DNA from: Kitasatospora aureofaciens
Lineage (GTDB): Bacteria; Actinomycetota; Actinomycetes; Streptomycetales; Streptomycetaceae
DNA: 64,000 bases
Assembly (NCBI RefSeq): GCF_019192735.1
Contig: NZ_JAHTKP010000035.1
Location: 1-64,000 of the forward strand
Reading direction: 5' to 3'
In this document: positions 54,877 to 62,775 of the stretch, one piece after another
Numbering within the stretch: position 1 is the stretch's first letter
How the letters are laid out: every line of letters begins with the position of its first letter
The notes under the pieces: generated by a model
What the model saw: only the letters and a program-made list of their open reading frames with translations
Told to the model about the DNA's origin: nothing
The model's database searches: none
Translations under genes and position numbers: made by a program

Positions 54877-55005
54877 GACCCCGCCGCCCACGACGGCCTC
54901 GGCCGCCGGTAGGTCTTTACCACGGCTTCATCACACCGTGTGCCAGGGACCCGCCGGTGGCCATTACCCTGTAGGAACCGTCGTCCGACGAGCTAGGGAG
55001 CTTAG

Positions 55006-55443
55006 GTGTTCAGCGATGTAGGCGGGCTGGAGATCCTGACCCTGATCGTGATGGCGATCGTCATCTTCGGCCCCGACAAGCTGCCGAAGCTGATCCAGGA
55101 CACCATGGGCTTCATCCGGAAGGTCCGATCCTTCGCGGACAGCGCCAAGGAGGACATCCGCAGCGAGCTGGGCCCCGAGTTCAAGGACTTCGAGTTCGAG
55201 GACCTGCACCCCAAGACCTTCGTCCGCAAGCAGCTCATGGGCGGCAACGACGACCCGCTCGGCCTCAAGGACATGAAGGACTCGCTCGACATCCGGTCCG
55301 TCCTGGACGACAAGCCCGCCACTCCCGTGAACGGCCGCACCGGCAGCGTCAGCTTCGAGAAGGCCGCCGCCCCGGCCGCCGCCTCCTCCGGCCCGCCGCT
55401 CCAGCCCGGCGAGCGCCCCCCGTTCGACCCCGACGCGACCTGA
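55006..55443 (+). CDS. tatB: Sec-independent translocase subunit TatB
   Basis: 145 residues. A single N-terminal helix (MFSDVGGLEILTLIVMAIVI) is followed by the FGPDKLP hinge, an amphipathic helix (KLIQDTMGFIRKVRSFADSAK) and an acidic, flexible tail. It works with TatA and TatC in exporting folded proteins. GTG 55006 has AGGGAG 6 bases upstream. It follows the anti-sigma gene by 130 bp, where mycobacteria and S. coelicolor have a protease gene in between. Confidence 0.94.
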   Translation: MFSDVGGLEILTLIVMAIVIFGPDKLPKLIQDTMGFIRKVRSFADSAKEDIRSELGPEFKDFEFEDLHPKTFVRKQLMGGNDDPLGLKDMKDSLDIRSVLDDKPATPVNGRTGSVSFEKAAAPAAASSGPPLQPGERPPFDPDAT

Positions 55444-55461
55444 GGAACCGTCCGTTCCGGC

Positions 55462-55509
55462 CACGCCACCGCCCCGCTCGCCCGCACGGCTGAGCGGGGC
55501 GGCGGCGTG
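55462..55509 (+). terminator. Terminator of tatB
   Basis: 18-bp stem with one mismatch (55462-55479 with 55492-55509), 19 bases after the stop. Confidence 0.75.
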
Positions 55510-55650
55510 TGCGCCGCTATTGTGCTGATTGTTCCCGCCGGACCGCCCGTCGGATTCCGTGTGCCGCGGACCGAGGACGCCCGGCCGGGAGCGCCGCGGT
55601 ACGCCAGGATGGGAGCGCCACGGCAGGCATACGTTTGAGGAGGCCCGGGG

Positions 55651-56328
55651 ATGGACGCGACGAGTCAGGCGGTGGGGACGACGGCCACGGCCGGCGGCCC
55701 GGTGGTCGGCGGGCAGGCCGGCCCGGCGGACCCGCTGGTGCCCTACCTGTCCGCCGACTTCCCCTGGTACGGACTGGACGACGGCTGGACCGGCCGCCGC
55801 TACCTGATGCAGGCCGGCGCGGGCGGCCCCCGCGGCGGGGCGCCCGGCAGCGTCGACTACGGCACCCTTGGGCACGGCGAGGAGCCGGCCAGGCAGTACG
55901 AGCCGCGCGACATGCGGAAGTTCGCCGTCGTCGTCACCGTGGCCCGCCGCGACAGCCGGCGCAGCGCCGACAACACCGGCACCCTGGAGGCGACCTCCGC
56001 CTCCTCCGCCGCCTGGCTGGCCGGCTCCGGCCTGCTCGCCGCCACCTGGCCCGGCCAGCTGGACCGGGCGCTGCGCCAGGACTGGCTGGAGCAGCAGAGC
56101 GGCCTCGCCTGGGACCTCGCCGACGACCTGGCCGGCCCCGGCTGGTCCACCCTCAGCCTCCCGGTGAACGGCCTGCCGCAGCCCTTCCGCTATCGCGAGT
56201 CCGAGTACGGCTGGGTGCTCGCCGGCGAGGCCCCCGGCGTCCTCCTCGGCGCCTACGGCCGCGGCGTCAGCGCCTACGGCACCGGCTTCGCCACCGTCCC
56301 CGACCTGACCGCCTACACCCGACCGTAG
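55651..56328 (+). CDS. Conserved hypothetical protein
   Basis: 225 residues; no family recognised. Gly/Ala-rich N-terminus (about 1-30), then a globular part with a PWYGLDDGWTGRRYL tract, an FAVVVTVARRDSRRS strand, a helix-rich WLAGSGLLAATWPGQLDRAL segment and a C-terminal beta-rich EYGWVLAGEAPGVLLGAYGRG. No signal peptide or membrane helix. GAGGAGG is upstream of ATG 55651. It lies between tatB and mrp and has codon use like its neighbours. Real gene, function unknown. Confidence 0.8.
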   Translation: MDATSQAVGTTATAGGPVVGGQAGPADPLVPYLSADFPWYGLDDGWTGRRYLMQAGAGGPRGGAPGSVDYGTLGHGEEPARQYEPRDMRKFAVVVTVARRDSRRSADNTGTLEATSASSAAWLAGSGLLAATWPGQLDRALRQDWLEQQSGLAWDLADDLAGPGWSTLSLPVNGLPQPFRYRESEYGWVLAGEAPGVLLGAYGRGVSAYGTGFATVPDLTAYTRP

Positions 56329-56346
56329 GGCCGTCGTCCGGACATG

Positions 56347-56380
56347 CCGGAGGCCGGGTGGTCATCCACCCGGCCTCCGG
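56347..56380. terminator. Bidirectional terminator, hypothetical gene / mrp
   Basis: Perfect 15-bp stem (56347-56361 with 56366-56380) and TCAT loop in the gap between convergent stop codons. Confidence 0.85.
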
Positions 56381-56392
56381 TTCGGTGTTCCG

Positions 56393-57553
56393 TCAGAACT
56401 TGTTCTTCGGCGTGAGGCCGAGGGAGAGCCCGGACAGGCCGCGCTGGCGGCCGCCGAGCTTGCCGGCGACGGCGCGCAGGGCGGCGCCGGCCGGGGAGTC
56501 GGGGGCGGCGAGCACGACCGGGCGGCCGTCGTCGCCGCCCTCGCGCAGGCGGACGTCGATCGGGATCGAGCCGAGCACGGGGACGGTCGCGCCGACGGTG
56601 CGGGTGAGCGCGTCCGCGACGGTCTGGCCGCCGCCGGTGCCGAAGACGTCGATCATCTCGTCGCAGTGCGGGCACGGCATGCCGGACATGTTCTCGATCA
56701 CGCCGACGATCTTCTGGTGGGTCTGCACCGCGATCGTGCCGGCCCGCTCGGCCACCTCGGCGGCGGCCATCTGCGGGGTCGTGACGATCAGGATCTCCGC
56801 GTTGGGGACCAGCTGCGCCACCGAGATCGCGATGTCACCGGTGCCGGGCGGCAGGTCCAGCAGCAGCACGTCCAGGTCGCCCCACCACACGTCGGCGAGG
56901 AACTGCTGGAGCGCGCGGTGCAGCATCGGGCCGCGCCAGACCACCGGGGCGTTGCCCGGGGTGAACATGCCGATCGAGATGACCTTCACGCCGTTCGCCT
57001 GCGGCGGCATGATCATGTCCTGGACCTGGGTCGGCCGGCCCTCGACGCCCAGCATGCGCGGCACGCTGTGGCCGTAGATGTCGGCGTCCACGACGGCGAC
57101 CTTCAGGCCGTCCGCGGCCATCGCGGCGGCCAGGTTGACCGTCACCGAGGACTTGCCGACGCCGCCCTTGCCGGAGGCGACGGCGTAGACCCGGGTGAGC
57201 GTGCCGGGCTTGGCGAACGGGATCTCCCGCTCGGGGGCGCCGCCGCGCAGCAGCTGGGATAGCTCCTTGCGCTGCTCGTCGCTCATCACGTCGAGTTCGA
57301 CCTCGACGCCGGTCACGCCGGGGACCCTGCCGACCGCCTCGCGGACCCGGGTGACGATGGTTTCGCGCATCGGACAGCCGGAGACGGTCAGGTAGACCGC
57401 GACGCGCACCGCGCCGCCCTCGGCGATCTCGACCGATTTCACCATGCCGATCTCGGTGATCGGGCGGTTGATCTCCGGGTCGTTGACGGTCGCCAGCGCC
57501 TGGCGTACGGACTCCTCCGTGACGCCGGCCGCGACCTCTGTCTCGTTGGCCAT
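56393..57553 (-). CDS. mrp: Mrp/NBP35-family P-loop ATPase (iron-sulfur carrier)
   Basis: 386 residues. The N-terminal DUF59/MIP18 domain (about 10-85) has DPEINRPITEIGMV and TVSGCPMRETI. The ParA-like ATPase has deviant Walker A GKGGVGKSSVTVNLA (about 130-144) and a CPHC motif (GMPCPHCDEMIDVFG) that binds the iron-sulfur cluster. It assembles or carries Fe-S clusters. TACCAT ends 6 bases before ATG 57553, so it is likely leaderless. Matches Rv1229c in order (recalled). Confidence 0.94.
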   Translation of the reverse strand: MANETEVAAGVTEESVRQALATVNDPEINRPITEIGMVKSVEIAEGGAVRVAVYLTVSGCPMRETIVTRVREAVGRVPGVTGVEVELDVMSDEQRKELSQLLRGGAPEREIPFAKPGTLTRVYAVASGKGGVGKSSVTVNLAAAMAADGLKVAVVDADIYGHSVPRMLGVEGRPTQVQDMIMPPQANGVKVISIGMFTPGNAPVVWRGPMLHRALQQFLADVWWGDLDVLLLDLPPGTGDIAISVAQLVPNAEILIVTTPQMAAAEVAERAGTIAVQTHQKIVGVIENMSGMPCPHCDEMIDVFGTGGGQTVADALTRTVGATVPVLGSIPIDVRLREGGDDGRPVVLAAPDSPAGAALRAVAGKLGGRQRGLSGLSLGLTPKNKF

Positions 57554-57559
57554 GCCTTG

Positions 57560-57565
57560 ATGGTA
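57560..57565 (-). promoter_or_regulatory. -10 box for leaderless mrp transcript
   Basis: Minus-strand TACCAT, 6 bases before ATG 57553. Confidence 0.5.
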
Positions 57566-57609
57566 CGGCGCCGGGCGATCCCCTTAACCGGCCGGTAGCG
57601 TGCCGCCGG

Positions 57610-58242
57610 TCACAGCACTTCCGAGGGCTCCCGGCGGTCGTCGATCTCCTTGAGCAGCGACTGGAGTTCGGAGCGGATGAAGTCGCGGGTGGCGACCTCG
57701 CCGAGCCCGTGCCGCAGCGCGGCCACCTCGCGGGTCAGGTACTCGGTGTCCGCGATGTTGCGGTCGCTGCGGGCCCGGTCCTGCTCCATGTTGACGCGGT
57801 CCCGGTTGTCCTGGCGGTTCTGCGCGAGCAGGATCAGCGGGGCCGCGTACGAGGCCTGGAGCGAGAGCACCAGGGTGAGGAAGATGAACGGGTACGGGTC
57901 GAAGCGCACGTTCTCCGGCAGCATCGTGTTCCACATCACCCAGATGACGATCACGACCGTCATCCAGACGATGAAGCGGCCGGTGCCGAGGAAACGGGCG
58001 ATCCGCTCGGAGAGGACGCCGAAGGCCTCGGGGTCGTAGGCGGGCAGCGAGATCAGGCCGGGCCGGGCGGTGCGCGGCTGGTCGAGCCGGGCGCGGGCCG
58101 GGCCGGTGGCGGTCTCGGCGCGGCGGTCCCGGCCGCCCTCGCGGGTGCGCAGTTCGCGCAGCTGGCGCAGCTCCCGCAGTTCGCTCTGCAGGCGCCGGCG
58201 TGCGGGGTCGTCGTTCGTCCGTCCCTTGCGGTCAGCGTCCAC
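57610..58242 (-). CDS. DUF1003 membrane protein
   Basis: 210 residues. A basic, Arg-rich cytoplasmic N-terminus (about 1-60) precedes two membrane helices (FIVWMTVVIVIWVMWNTML and YPFIFLTLVLSLQASYAAPL) with the DUF1003 signature PYPFIFLTLVLSLQAS then QNRQDNRDR. The C-terminal helical region is acidic. GTG 58242 overlaps the upstream MgtE-like gene by 11 bases, so the two are co-translated. Function unknown; the coupling hints at a shared magnesium-related role. Confidence 0.9.
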   Translation of the reverse strand: MDADRKGRTNDDPARRRLQSELRELRQLRELRTREGGRDRRAETATGPARARLDQPRTARPGLISLPAYDPEAFGVLSERIARFLGTGRFIVWMTVVIVIWVMWNTMLPENVRFDPYPFIFLTLVLSLQASYAAPLILLAQNRQDNRDRVNMEQDRARSDRNIADTEYLTREVAALRHGLGEVATRDFIRSELQSLLKEIDDRREPSEVL

Positions 58243-59536
58243 CGGTCACCTCTCCTCTCTCGTCGTGCGGGGTGCCTTCGTGGTCCCGGGCGTGCAGCGC
58301 GGCGTCGCGCCAGTCGTCGGGCAGCAGGTGGTCGAGCACGTCGTCGACGGTCACCGCGCCGAGCAGGTGGTCCGCCTCGTCGACGACCGGCGCGGCGACC
58401 AGGTTGTAGGTCGCCAGGTAACTGGTGATCAGCGACAGCGGGGTGTCCGGCGGCAGCGGGTCGAGGTCGTCGTCGACCAGCGAGCCGACCAGGACGTACG
58501 GGGGCTCGCGCAGCAGCCGCTGGAAGTGCACGGTGCCCAGGTACCGGCCGGTCGGGGTCTCGTTCGGCGGGCGGCAGACGAACACCTGCGCGGCGAGCGC
58601 CGGCTTGTGGTCGGAGACCCGGATCCGGGCGAGCGCCTCGGCGACCGTCGCGTCGGGTTCCAGCACCACCGGCTCGGTGGTCATCAGACCGCCGGCGGTG
58701 TCCTCCTCGTAGGAGAGCAGACGGCGGACCGGCTCGGCCTCGTCGGGCTCCATCAGCTGGAGCAGGCGCTCGGCCTCGTCGCCGGGCAGCTCGGAGAGCA
58801 GGTCGGCGGCGTCGTCCGGGTCCATCGCCTCCAGGACGTCGGCGGCGCGCTCCTCCTTGAGCTTGCCGATGATCTCGACCTGGTCGTCCTCGGGCAGCTC
58901 CTCCAGGACGTCGGCGAGCCGCTCGTCGTCGAGCGCGGCGGCCACCTCGGCACGGCGCTTGGCGGAGAGGTGGTGCATGACGCCCGCCAGGTCGGCGGGG
59001 CGCAGCTGCTCGAAGGTGGCGAGCAGGTTGGCGGCGCCCTGGTCCTGCTCGGGCAGCGCGAAGCCGGTGACGTCCTGCCAGTCCAGGGTGAGCCGCTCAC
59101 CCTTGCCCTTGCGCAGCCGGCCGGCCCGGCCGAGCTGCACGAAGATCTTGCTGATCTCCCACTCGCGCAGCCGGGTCTGGACCATGCCGACATCCAGCAC
59201 GGTGCCCGGCTCGCCGGTCTTGGACCAGGTGACGGTGCGGTCCAGCAGTTCGGCGAGGACGAGGGTCTCGGAGGGGCGCTGTTCGAAGCGGCGCATGTTG
59301 ATCACGCCGGTGGTGAGCACCTGGCCGGACTCCAGGCTGGTCACCCTGGTCATCGGCAGGAAGATCCGGCGCCGTCCGACCACCTCGACCACCAGCCCGA
59401 GCACCCGGGGCGGGCGGCCACCGAGCCGCAGCGCGACGACCACGTCGCGGACCCGGCCGACCTGGTCGCCGTTCGGGTCGAAGACCGCGAGGGCGGAGAG
59501 ATGGGAGATGAAGACCCGGGTGCCTGGCCCTGCCAT
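58232..59536 (-). CDS. Soluble MgtE-like protein: PRC-barrel, MgtE N-domain, CBS pair, no channel
   Basis: 434 residues from ATG 59536 (GAGGAG 4 bases upstream). A TTG at 59593 is excluded because it would overlap a TAGCCT box. PRC-barrel-like N-terminus (VFISHLSALAVFDPNGDQVG), a second barrel about 90-160, MgtE N-domain about 195-290 (repeated ALDDERLADVLEELPEDDQ, ERAADVLEAMDPDDAADLLS), then two CBS domains (MTTEPVVLEPDATVAEALAR to the end). The five-helix magnesium channel of true MgtE is missing. Likely a magnesium or nucleotide sensor. Confidence 0.9.
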   Translation of the reverse strand: MAGPGTRVFISHLSALAVFDPNGDQVGRVRDVVVALRLGGRPPRVLGLVVEVVGRRRIFLPMTRVTSLESGQVLTTGVINMRRFEQRPSETLVLAELLDRTVTWSKTGEPGTVLDVGMVQTRLREWEISKIFVQLGRAGRLRKGKGERLTLDWQDVTGFALPEQDQGAANLLATFEQLRPADLAGVMHHLSAKRRAEVAAALDDERLADVLEELPEDDQVEIIGKLKEERAADVLEAMDPDDAADLLSELPGDEAERLLQLMEPDEAEPVRRLLSYEEDTAGGLMTTEPVVLEPDATVAEALARIRVSDHKPALAAQVFVCRPPNETPTGRYLGTVHFQRLLREPPYVLVGSLVDDDLDPLPPDTPLSLITSYLATYNLVAAPVVDEADHLLGAVTVDDVLDHLLPDDWRDAALHARDHEGTPHDERGEVTGGR

Positions 59537-59663
59537 GAACTCCTCGACTCGCTCGATGCCGTGCTCGGTACGCCTGGCGTACTTGCTGGCCAAGGCTACC
59601 CGCGGGGCGGGAGTCTGCCTGACGAGGCACGGTACAGGCGCCCGGAGTCCCGGACGTGAACCT

Positions 59664-60197
59664 TTAGCGGCGCTTGAACAGCAGTTTGGGCAGGCCGGCG
59701 GGGATGGGCTTGCGGGTGGTGGCCGGGGTGGGCATCGGCTCGGCGGCGTGCGAGCCGTCCGGCATCGCGCCGGGGCGCTCGGCGAGCGGGCCGGTCGGCT
59801 CCAGCCGCAGCACCCGGCACTCGCGGGCCCAGCGGTCGGCGATGGTGTCGGTGTCGGGGGCGTTCAGCCGCTTGCCCTTGAGCTCCTCGACCGCGCCCAG
59901 CCAGGCCTCGCTGTGCGGGGCCAGCTCGGTGACCCGGGCCCGCCAGCCGGTGAGCCGGCCGCCCTTGTCCTTGCTGCGGACGGTGACCACCGCGCCGGAG
60001 CCGGCGACCAGTCCGTGCAGCGGCTGCTCGGCGCCGTCGCCGACGACGACCACGGCGCCGTCGTACCAGGCGTGCCAGACCGGGCGGGCGTGCTCCTGGC
60101 CGTCCGCGCGGACCCAGAGCAGGCCGGACTTCTTCGCGGCCTCCTCCAGCAGGGCCTGGTCGAAGAAGTCGTCGGAAGTGGCGGGCGTACGGTCCAT
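59664..60197 (-). CDS. FMN-binding split-barrel-like protein
   Basis: 177 residues. It resembles pyridoxamine-phosphate-oxidase-type split barrels: KSGLLWVRADGQEHARPVWH, then AWYDGAVVVVGDGAEQPLHG, GSGAVVTVRSKDKGGRLTGW and RARVTEL. A flexible C-terminal tail ends in Lys/Arg. The flavin or heme ligand and substrate cannot be deduced. TACGCT ends 7 bases before ATG 60197, so it is probably leaderless. Confidence 0.75.
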   Translation of the reverse strand: MDRTPATSDDFFDQALLEEAAKKSGLLWVRADGQEHARPVWHAWYDGAVVVVGDGAEQPLHGLVAGSGAVVTVRSKDKGGRLTGWRARVTELAPHSEAWLGAVEELKGKRLNAPDTDTIADRWARECRVLRLEPTGPLAERPGAMPDGSHAAEPMPTPATTRKPIPAGLPKLLFKRR

Positions 60198-60204
60198 GCC
60201 CGAC

Positions 60205-60210
60205 AGCGTA
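60205..60210 (-). promoter_or_regulatory. -10 box for leaderless split-barrel gene
   Basis: Minus-strand TACGCT, 7 bases before ATG 60197. Confidence 0.55.
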
Positions 60211-60336
60211 CGGCCTTCCCCGGCCCCTGAGTGTCGTGTCTCAGCCGCCGGGCGACAGTTCCATCAGCAGGCCACGGGCCTTACGGTAAGAGCCGCCCAG
60301 CCCCCGTCCCCGTTCACGCCCCAGCGAAGGAGCGCC

Positions 60337-61263
60337 GTGCCCGCCGCCCGGCCCGCGACCGCCGTCCCCGCGCCCACCGCCGGCGCCGTCCCGCCGCACC
60401 CGCTCCCCACCCTCGACCTGCTGCTGCTCGCCGTCTCCATCGGCGGCATCTCGCTCTCCGCGCCGCTGATCAGCGCCACGGCCGCGCCCGCGTTGGCGAT
60501 CGCGTTCTGGCGCAACGTCATGTCGGTCGGCGTGCTCGGCCCGTACGCGCTGCTGCGCCACCGCGCCGAGCTGCGCGGGATCGGCCGGCGGGCGCTGCTG
60601 CTCGCGGTGGCGGCCGGCGCCCTGCTGGCGGTGCACTTCGCGCTCTGGATGCCGAGCCTGCGGATGACCTCGGTGGCCTCGGCGACCGCGCTGGTCACCA
60701 CCACCCCGCTGTGGACCATCCTGCTGATGCGGATGTTCGGTGTCCGGGCGCCCAGGCTGGTGTGGAGCGGCATGTGCGTCGCTTTCGCCGGCGTGCTGGT
60801 GCTCACCGGGGTGGACCTCTCGCTCTCCTCGCGCGCCATGCTTGGCGACTCCCTCGCGCTCGCCGCCGGTCTGGCCGCGGCCGGATACATGCTGCTGGGC
60901 GCGGAGGTCCGCAAGACCGTCAGCACCACCGCGTACACGCTGGTCTGCTACGCCACCACGGCGGTGGTGCTGCTGGGCATCTGCCTGGCCGCCGGGACGC
61001 CGCTGGCCGGCTGGTCGGCCGGGGCCTGGTGGCAGATCGCGCTGCTGATGGTCACCGCCCAGCTGCTCGGCCACTCGCTCAGCAGCCGCGTGGTGCGCAC
61101 GCTGGGCCCGTCCGTCACCTCCACCGCGATCCTGCTGGAGACGCCGGGCGCGGCGCTGATCGCCGCCCTCTGGCTCGGCCAGTGGCCCCCGGCGGCCGCC
61201 CTGCCGGCGGTGGTGCTGATCCTGCTCGGCCTGGTCCTGGTCGCCCGCGGCGGCCGACGGTAG
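60337..61263 (+). CDS. EamA/DMT-family exporter
   Basis: 308 residues from GTG 60337 (GAAGGAG 4 bases upstream); the frame back to 59674 runs through the neighbouring gene and is rejected. About ten membrane helices in two EamA repeats (first starting LPTLDLLLLAVSIGGISLSA, second with MLGDSLALAAGLAAAGYMLL). WRNVMSVGVLGPYALLRHR and SLRMTSVASATALVTTTPLW are typical of the family. Probably exports an amino acid or related metabolite; substrate unknown. It converges on corA with a 9-base gap. Confidence 0.93.
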   Translation: MPAARPATAVPAPTAGAVPPHPLPTLDLLLLAVSIGGISLSAPLISATAAPALAIAFWRNVMSVGVLGPYALLRHRAELRGIGRRALLLAVAAGALLAVHFALWMPSLRMTSVASATALVTTTPLWTILLMRMFGVRAPRLVWSGMCVAFAGVLVLTGVDLSLSSRAMLGDSLALAAGLAAAGYMLLGAEVRKTVSTTAYTLVCYATTAVVLLGICLAAGTPLAGWSAGAWWQIALLMVTAQLLGHSLSSRVVRTLGPSVTSTAILLETPGAALIAALWLGQWPPAAALPAVVLILLGLVLVARGGRR

Positions 61264-61272
61264 CGGGACCGG

Positions 61273-62397
61273 TCAGAGCCAGCCGTTGCGGCGGAAGCCG
61301 CGGTACATCCCGACGCAGATCAGGACCACCGTGCCGAGCACCAGCGGGTACCCGTACTTGTGGTGCAGCTCGGGCATGTACTCGAAGTTCATCCCGTACA
61401 CGCCGGTGATCATGGTGGGGACGGCGAAGATCGCGGCCCACGCGGTGATCTTGCGCATGTCCTCGTTCTGCGCGACCGAGACCTGCGCCAGGTTGGCCTG
61501 GAGCAGCGAGTTCAGCAGCTCGTCGAAGCCCTGCACCTGCTCGGTGACCCGGGCGAGGTGGTCGGCGACGTCCCGGAAGTACTTCTGGACGTCCGGGTCG
61601 ACGAGCCCCTGGAGCGGCTCCGAGAGCTGCTGCATCGGGCGCAGCAGCGGCACTATGGCGCGCTTGAACTCCAGGACCTCGCGCTTGAGTTGGTAGACCC
61701 GGCCGACGTCGGTGCCGCGCCCGCCCTGGTTGGAGAAGACGTCGAACTCGATGTCGTCCACGTCGTTCTGCAGCCGCTCGGCGACCAGCAGGTAGTTGTC
61801 CACGACGTGGTCGGCGATGGCGTGCAGGACGGCGGACGGGCCCTTGGCGAGCAGCCCGGCGTCGTCCGCGTCGGCCTCCAGCCGGTGCCGCAGGTCCTGC
61901 AGCGAGCCGTGGCGGCCGTGCCGGACGGTGATCACGAAGTCCCGCCCGGCGAAGACCATCAGCTCGCCGGTCTCCACCACCTCGCTGGTCGGGGTGAGCT
62001 GGTCGTGCTCGACGTACCGGATGGTCTTGAAGACGGCGAACAGCACGTCGTCGTAGCGCTCGACCTTGGGGCGCTGGTGCGCGTGCACCGCGTCCTCGAC
62101 CGCGAGCGGGTGCAGGCCGAAGCGCTGCGCGATGCCCTCGAACTCCTCCGCGCTCGGCTCGTGCAGCCCGATCCAGCTGAACGAGCCCGTGCCGTCCGGG
62201 AGTTGCTGTGCGGCCCGGACGCGGCGGGCGGCCTCGCGCGGGCTGCAGCTCCGGCCGTGCCGGCGGCCGTCCTGGTAGACCGCGCAGTCCACGACCGCCG
62301 AGCCGGCGCCGCCCGGCGGCACGGCGTCGTACCGGCCGGACGCGGGGCGGCGGCGGTTGGTGCGGACGGCGGCGCGCAGGCTGTTGATCATCGACAT
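61273..62397 (-). CDS. corA: Magnesium/cobalt channel CorA
   Basis: 374 residues. A basic N-terminal extension (about 45) precedes the cytoplasmic alpha/beta funnel and a long stalk helix (EPLQGLVDPDVQKYFRDVAD). Two C-terminal helices follow, with the selectivity motif GMN in TGVYGMNFEYMPELHHKYGY and a basic C-terminus. The AGGGAG ribosome site lies within a hairpin (62402-62421). A 310-base leader with a small ORF precedes the gene, suggesting post-transcriptional control by magnesium. Rv1239c occupies the matching place in M. tuberculosis (recalled). Confidence 0.94.
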   Translation of the reverse strand: MSMINSLRAAVRTNRRRPASGRYDAVPPGGAGSAVVDCAVYQDGRRHGRSCSPREAARRVRAAQQLPDGTGSFSWIGLHEPSAEEFEGIAQRFGLHPLAVEDAVHAHQRPKVERYDDVLFAVFKTIRYVEHDQLTPTSEVVETGELMVFAGRDFVITVRHGRHGSLQDLRHRLEADADDAGLLAKGPSAVLHAIADHVVDNYLLVAERLQNDVDDIEFDVFSNQGGRGTDVGRVYQLKREVLEFKRAIVPLLRPMQQLSEPLQGLVDPDVQKYFRDVADHLARVTEQVQGFDELLNSLLQANLAQVSVAQNEDMRKITAWAAIFAVPTMITGVYGMNFEYMPELHHKYGYPLVLGTVVLICVGMYRGFRRNGWL

Positions 62398-62401
62398 GGC
62401 A

Positions 62402-62434
62402 GGCTCCCTGGAACAGGAGCCGCCGCACGGCGGC
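62402..62434 (-). promoter_or_regulatory. Hairpins masking the corA ribosome site
   Basis: On the minus strand a 6-bp stem plus 2 bp beyond a bulge (62402-62410 with 62414-62421) contains the AGGGAG ribosome site. A second stem GCCGCC/GGCGGC (62419-62424 with 62429-62434) shares three bases with the first, so the two structures are mutually exclusive. Confidence 0.5.
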
Positions 62435-62565
62435 GTGGGGGTCCGCCCGGCCGGAGGCCGGGGAAGGAACTGGTGGCCGTGGTGCGACGGCGAGGAACAC
62501 CGGTGACGGGCGGGGTGCTCTCCCGGCCGGTCCGTCCGCGGGCCGCCTCGGCTACCGGTGCTGGG

Positions 62566-62694
62566 TCAGCCTGCGTGGCGGGGCGTGCGGGGAAGGCGCT
62601 GGGGCCGGGCAGAGCTGCCGGTACTGCAATCTCGACCGGTATCCACCGCAACCACCTCCTTCACGCCGCGGCCCTGGAACGACTCGAACGTCAT
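62566..62694 (-). CDS. Candidate leader peptide of corA (42 aa)
   Basis: Reads MTFESFQGRGVKEVVAVDTG, then RDCSTGSSARPQRLPRTPRH, then AG. It starts about 16 bases after the transcription start inferred from the TAAGGT box and ends 168 bases before corA. The Pro/Arg-rich C-terminus (ARPQRLPRTP) resembles leader ORFs whose slow translation senses low magnesium, such as mgtL/mgtP. No ribosome site. It may be chance. Confidence 0.35.
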   Translation of the reverse strand: MTFESFQGRGVKEVVAVDTGRDCSTGSSARPQRLPRTPRHAG

Positions 62695-62716
62695 GGTTCC
62701 CGGTGGCCAGTCGCTC

Positions 62717-62722
62717 ACCTTA
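62717..62722 (-). promoter_or_regulatory. -10 box for the corA leader transcript
   Basis: Minus-strand TAAGGT; predicted start near 62710. Weak -35. Confidence 0.4.
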
Positions 62723-62762
62723 ACATCTGACCGGTCATCGGCGCCGGGCCCGCCCGGGGGGT

Positions 62763-62768
62763 TACGCT
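62763..62768 (+). promoter_or_regulatory. -10 box for leaderless suppressor-of-fused gene
   Basis: TACGCT, 7 bases before ATG 62776; no ribosome site. Confidence 0.55.
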
Positions 62769-62775
62769 CACCGGC

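Noticed and set aside
62694..62715. ECF-type promoter (GGGAACC) on the minus strand before corA
   Set aside because: The nearest CGTT lies only 13 bases downstream, too close for the 15-17 base spacing of this promoter class.
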